Under the pieces are notes generated by a model. The model did not search any database, was not told where the DNA came from, and saw nothing but the letters and a program-made list of their open reading frames with translations. Shown in pieces: positions 5,861-8,299 of a stretch of 8,299 bases of DNA. Made by a program: the position numbers and the translations under genes. The number at the start of each line of letters is the position of its first letter. Positions within the stretch are counted from its first letter, which is position 1. The DNA comes from Clostridia bacterium (GTDB taxonomy: Bacteria > Bacillota > Clostridia > Oscillospirales > CAG-272). The stretch spans positions 1 to 8,299 of the forward strand of contig JAGBXH010000144.1 of the NCBI GenBank assembly GCA_017629395.1, written 5' to 3'.

Positions 5861-6057
5861 CATTTGTGCCGCAGGCACAACATCATTTGCGTGGCACACG
5901 CAACATCATTTGAGCGTCAGCTCAACATCATTGCCGCCCCACGCGGCACAAATGAACGATGTTGCACTCCGTGCAAATGAAGTGGGCTTGCGCCCAATGA
6001 TGTTACGGCTACGCCGTAAATGAAGTTGCGCTTCGCGTAAACGGAATGAAACCGTTT
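5861..6057. repeat. Hairpin array 2: hairpins between CATCAT / ATGATG-type spacer words
   Basis: CATCAT lies at 5881, 5904 and 5926 between the hairpins TTGTGCC/GGCACAA (5864-5880), TTGCGTG/CACGCAA (5887-5903), TTGAGC/GCTCAA (5910-5925) and the central TGCCGC/GCGGCA (5932-5948). After the centre the words change to the complementary sense: CGATG (5957-5961), ATGAAG (5977), ATGATG (5997) and ATGAAG (6020). They alternate with TTGCAC/GTGCAA (5962-5976), TGGGC/GCCCA (5983-5996), TTACGGC/GCCGTAA (6003-6019), TTGCGC/GCGTAA (6026-6040) and a last weaker hairpin AAACGG/CCGTTT (6039-6057). The plan is that of array 1, with nested complementary spacers and one hairpin between each pair, but the spacer word and the hairpins are different and the right-half words are more degenerate. 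Confidence 0.82.
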
Positions 6058-6078
6058 GCTTGGTGCGCTGAAATGTAG

Positions 6079-6107
6079 TTGCTTTTTGACCGAAAGTGTG
6101 ATATAAT
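6079..6107 (+). promoter_or_regulatory. Promoter of the module 2 gene
   Basis: TTGCTT (6079-6084) and TATAAT (6102-6107) are spaced by 17 nt. The leader shares TGATATAATAA and GCAGAAAGGCGGTG (6112-6125) with module 1, and the start codon lies the same distance from the -10 box. Confidence 0.8.
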
Positions 6108-6130
6108 AAAGGCAGAAAGGCGGTGATATC

Positions 6131-6406
6131 GTGAGAGAAGATATGAAGGATAAGCGAATAGAGAAAATTAAACAGCATTATACTATAATCTTGAATAACA
6201 AGAGCTATAAGGTTTTAAAACACAAAATTGATAGTGAAAAATCCTTATTAACTATAAAAACCAAGGTTTTTGGACAAAACTTTCCTCATGGTGAAAACAT
6301 TTCGTTTGCAACTGCGGAAGATAGCGATTCAACATTTATCGTGGCATGGAAAGGCATGTGGAAAGATGAAAAGGTGGAGCATTGGGAGTATAAAATTATT
6401 ACATAG
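6131..6406 (+). CDS. Small uncharacterised protein, 91 aa (module 2 gene)
   Basis: I place the start at GTG 6131-6133. Its distance from the leader AAAGGCGGTG is identical to the ATG of the module 1 gene, whereas the next ATG (residue 5) would be too far. The protein is basic at the N-terminus (KDKRIEKIKQHY) and then appears beta-rich (KSYKVLKHKI, SLLTIKTKVFG, ISFATAEDSDSTFIVAWKGM). It has no signal peptide or membrane segment. I do not recognise the family and see no clear similarity to its module 1 counterpart. Base composition is strongly A/T-rich compared with the flanking lipoprotein and phosphatase genes, a sign of separate origin. Its TAG stop lies inside the conserved 3' element (in ACATAGAT), so the repeat supplies the end of this gene. 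Confidence 0.7.
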   Translation: MREDMKDKRIEKIKQHYTIILNNKSYKVLKHKIDSEKSLLTIKTKVFGQNFPHGENISFATAEDSDSTFIVAWKGMWKDEKVEHWEYKIIT

Positions 6407-6534
6407 ATTCGTTTACGGGCATGGAGCAGCACCCCAGAAGATAGCGGTCAAGTGCAACTCCCATCATCGCCAAGGGGTAAGTCTATCCACCGACCGAAAA
6501 TCACGGATCGATTTTGTAAGGGTATGCCAAAAAA
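6401..6534 (+). repeat. Conserved 3' element, copy B (134 bp)
   Basis: This is the shorter copy of the element at 5673-5834 and lacks the 28-bp internal duplication. The outer pairing is kept as CGGTC (6445-6449) with GACCG (6492-6496), and the inner GGG/CCC stem is kept with a G-T wobble (GGGG...TCC). Both copies end in GGTATGCCAAAAAA, where a different terminator stem takes over. The element begins within the last two codons of the preceding gene. Confidence 0.85.
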
Positions 6535-6574
6535 GATAAGGGAACGCAATCGCGTTCCCTTATCTTTTTTGGCA
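6525..6574 (+). terminator. Intrinsic terminator of module 2, 23-bp perfect inverted repeat
   Basis: TGCCAAAAAAGATAAGGG continuing to CGC (6525-6547), loop AATC (6548-6551), and the exact complement at 6552-6574. The core stem GATAAGGGAACGC is flanked by A6 and T6, so it should end transcription from both directions. It isolates module 2 from the phosphatase gene. Confidence 0.93.
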
Positions 6575-6626
6575 GGGGCTTTTGATGAAGGGCTCAAAGG
6601 AGGCGGCGCAATCTTTGATAATTTGC

Positions 6627-6655
6627 TTGAAATCCTTACACATCTGTGCTATAAT
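6627..6655 (+). promoter_or_regulatory. Promoter of the phosphatase gene
   Basis: TTGAAA (6627-6632) and TATAAT (6650-6655) are spaced by 17 nt. The expected start is near 6662, about 33 nt before the ATG at 6695. The leader is unlike those of the two modules. The 6575-6626 stretch before it shows no feature except the end of an 11-bp inverted match to the tRNA 3' end. Confidence 0.8.
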
Positions 6656-6694
6656 AAAGCAAATTCACGACAGACGAAAGGATCGATACGTTGT

Positions 6695-7879
6695 ATGGAT
6701 ACTAAAATGACGAGTGCAAGCAAAATCAGCGCCAAAACCATCATCATTTGCATTGTTGCATGCGTATTGCTGATTGCATTGAGCGGCGGTGCGGGGTATA
6801 TGATCGGCGCAAGACCCGATGCGACGCCCGAAGAAACACCCGACACAACGCCCGACACGCCCGAGCAGACACAGCCTGCGGGATATGCGGCAAACCCCGC
6901 CTACGAATACATGGTGGCATCCGCCGCATGGCAGATGAGCGCGGAAGCGCACGCGCTGATGATGCAGGGCTTTTATCTGGCGCAGAAAAACGTTGATGAC
7001 ATGGCAAGCCTTGCCAACCTCGAGCAGGACGGCTACCGCTGGGTGGAGATAGACGGAGAGAAAAAGCTCTACCGTAACGACAAGAGAGTTTGCGTGGTTT
7101 GCGACATTGACGACACCTTGGTGGACGGCGTGCACTACACGGCAAACATTCTGGGCAAGGACGGCGAATGGACCAACAAGGCATTCACGGACTTTGTGCA
7201 AAGCAAGGGCTGCACCGCTCTGCCCGGAGCTGTCGATTTTGTCAATCATTGCAAGCAAAACGGCGTTGCCGTATTCTACGTGACCAATCGTTACGATCAG
7301 GGCTACAAGCTCTCCGAGAGCGGATATGCGGGTCAGACCGGCTACGTCAAGGCAGACGGCACGGTGATCGGCTCTTCGACCTTTGACGTTTTTGGCAAGA
7401 CCATGTATGACATCACCATGGCATCCATGGATTTACTGGGCTTCCCCACCAACGACCCCAACGCGGCAAATTACTGGGAGGATGCGATCCTGCTGGTCAA
7501 CGACACCAAGCTCAACGGCTCCAGCAAGCAGGCGATCCGCGACACCATTGCCGGGGGCGGCACGCTGAACACGGGTGAGCGCACGCAGGAATCGAACGCC
7601 TACCCCGCAACCGTGGACGTTTCCTCTCACCACGTTGCCATGCTGCTGGGTGACGACCTCAATGACATCAGCCAGATCTTCAGCGATTGCGCCAACGCAG
7701 TTGACCGCGTTGCCCTGACGATTGAGCATATGGAAAATTGGGGCTCTGAGTGGATCGTGTTCCCCAACGCTGTCTACGGCAGTGCGGCAAACTTTGCGGG
7801 AGCATACGGGTATGCCGAGCTGTTTGACAAGTTTGACTATACAATCAAGGACAACGGCGCTTGGGATATGTATCAGTAA
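6695..7879 (+). CDS. Membrane-anchored HAD phosphatase, class C acid phosphatase / 5'-nucleotidase e(P4) family, 394 aa
   Basis: The ATG at 6695 follows GAAAGGA and a promoter. The frame is open upstream to 6452, but that part crosses a terminator and the promoter, so it is not coding. Residues 13-38 form a membrane anchor, followed by a Pro/Thr/Glu linker (41-62). The segment AWQMSAEAHALMMQGFYLA (about 78-96) matches the helical start typical of the e(P4) family. HAD motifs are present: DIDDTL (137-142, nucleophile Asp137 and acid/base Asp139), YVTNR (195-199, Thr197), candidate Lys at 272 or 278, and GDDLND (319-324). Family members remove phosphate from nucleotides or other phosphomonoesters outside the membrane, with Mg2+. 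Classical e(P4) is a lipoprotein; this one has no lipobox and seems anchored by an uncleaved helix. The substrate is not predictable from sequence. Confidence 0.9.
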   Translation: MDTKMTSASKISAKTIIICIVACVLLIALSGGAGYMIGARPDATPEETPDTTPDTPEQTQPAGYAANPAYEYMVASAAWQMSAEAHALMMQGFYLAQKNVDDMASLANLEQDGYRWVEIDGEKKLYRNDKRVCVVCDIDDTLVDGVHYTANILGKDGEWTNKAFTDFVQSKGCTALPGAVDFVNHCKQNGVAVFYVTNRYDQGYKLSESGYAGQTGYVKADGTVIGSSTFDVFGKTMYDITMASMDLLGFPTNDPNAANYWEDAILLVNDTKLNGSSKQAIRDTIAGGGTLNTGERTQESNAYPATVDVSSHHVAMLLGDDLNDISQIFSDCANAVDRVALTIEHMENWGSEWIVFPNAVYGSAANFAGAYGYAELFDKFDYTIKDNGAWDMYQ

Positions 7880-7915
7880 TGCGCGCTTGCGCAAACCAAG
7901 AAAGGTGGTAATCAC

Positions 7916-8299
7916 ATGGCATTTTTACATTGCGACAGCGATGAAAACCTGTTCACGCTACACGATTGCATCACAGATCGCGTTTGTTTTCAAGACAAGC
8001 AGCTAAGCTTTGCATTCCCCGACGGTTTTTGGGTGCTGCCCGATCATTCCGAGGGCATACCCGACAAGGCGGTGCGGACGGATGCCTCCAAGGTGGAATA
8101 CACCCTGATAGACGACGAATACGACGTGACCATATACGTATTTGAAAAGTCTCTTTTCGGACAAATTGTGCGCAAGGAATGGAGCATTGGGGATCTCGTG
8201 GACAAGATCAACAGCGGCAAATGCAAGCTGGAATTTTTGTACCGATACAATCAAGGCGAGCACAACGCCGTATGGAGGTGCAATTTGCGCGTGAATAAA
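7916..8299 (+). CDS. Uncharacterised protein, partial at the 3' end (first 128 aa)
   Basis: The ATG at 7916-7918 is preceded by AAAGGTGG with good spacing, and the frame is open for 128 codons to the window edge without a stop. The product starts MAFLHCDSDENLFTLHDC and has no signal peptide or membrane helix, so it is probably cytoplasmic. It is mixed alpha/beta with charged and aromatic residues (AFPDGFWVLPDHSEG, VTIYVFEKSLFGQIVRKEW). The codon use resembles the phosphatase gene rather than the island genes. It follows the phosphatase stop by 36 bp. The only hairpin in the gap, TGCGC/GCGCA, has no T-run, so readthrough from the phosphatase promoter is likely. I do not recognise the family. 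Confidence 0.75.
   Translation, partial: MAFLHCDSDENLFTLHDCITDRVCFQDKQLSFAFPDGFWVLPDHSEGIPDKAVRTDASKVEYTLIDDEYDVTIYVFEKSLFGQIVRKEWSIGDLVDKINSGKCKLEFLYRYNQGEHNAVWRCNLRVNK

Noticed and set aside
4777..6057. A CRISPR-like reading of the regularly spaced words
   Set aside because: The constant words are only 6-7 nt, the intervening units are short self-complementary hairpins of 9-29 nt, the words invert at the array centre, and no cas gene is present.
5657..6178. Minus-strand open frames across the 3' element and array 2
   Set aside because: They consist of repeat and hairpin sequence, lack ribosome-binding sites, and overlap a terminator and a promoter of the plus-strand modules.
6452..6694. 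An 81-codon upstream extension of the phosphatase frame
   Set aside because: It runs through repeat element B, a 23-bp terminator and the phosphatase promoter. The ATG at 6695 has its own ribosome-binding site and is followed by the membrane anchor.
7881..7894. The small TGCGC/GCGCA hairpin after the phosphatase gene as a terminator
   Set aside because: The stem is only 5 bp and no T-run follows, so it is unlikely to end transcription.

Overview
The window looks like chromosomal DNA of a Bacillota member of class Clostridia, probably a host-associated anaerobe. The basis is strong AAGGAG/AAAGG ribosome-binding sites, near-consensus TTGNNN-17/18-TATAAT promoters, intrinsic terminators, a genome-encoded tRNA CCA end, and large Cys-anchored lipoproteins with CBM-like segments. 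This placement is inference; no rRNA or universal marker gene is present.

Layout. (1) Positions 1-4513, minus strand: a TTGACA/TAGAAT promoter drives a 1230-residue surface lipoprotein of unknown function. A small lipoprotein follows 48 bp later, in the same apparent operon. The small gene ends at an amber codon, but its frame stays open and coding-like to the window edge, which suggests a nonsense-interrupted longer gene. (2) 4514-4774: an AT-rich divergent region with a 12-bp palindrome and phased A/T tracts, then tRNA-Trp(CCA) with its own promoter and terminator. (3) 4777-6570: a compact island of two modules built alike. Each has a hairpin array directly after a terminator, a TATAAT promoter with a shared leader, one or two small A/T-rich genes, a conserved 134-162 bp 3' element, and a terminator. 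Module 1 carries a four-helix-bundle (S23/Avd-like) gene and a small orphan gene overlapping it by ATGA. Module 2 carries one small orphan gene. (4) 6627-8299, plus strand: a promoter, a membrane-anchored HAD phosphatase of the class C/e(P4) type, and an unrecognised gene that runs off the window.

The most interesting content is the island. In both arrays, short spacer words in the left half are the reverse complement (exact in array 1, partly degenerate in array 2) of those in the right half, and a different local hairpin lies between consecutive words. One strand can therefore fold into a nested tree: spacer-spacer trunk helices separated by three four-way junctions, each with two opposed hairpins. 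The two arrays share this architecture but neither the spacer word nor the hairpin sequences. Both lie between a terminator and the next promoter's -35, so they are probably not transcribed and may act as DNA. With the shared leader and 3' element, this suggests a cassette-like mobile or recombinogenic system next to a tRNA gene, possibly served by the four-helix-bundle protein. The mechanism is inference.
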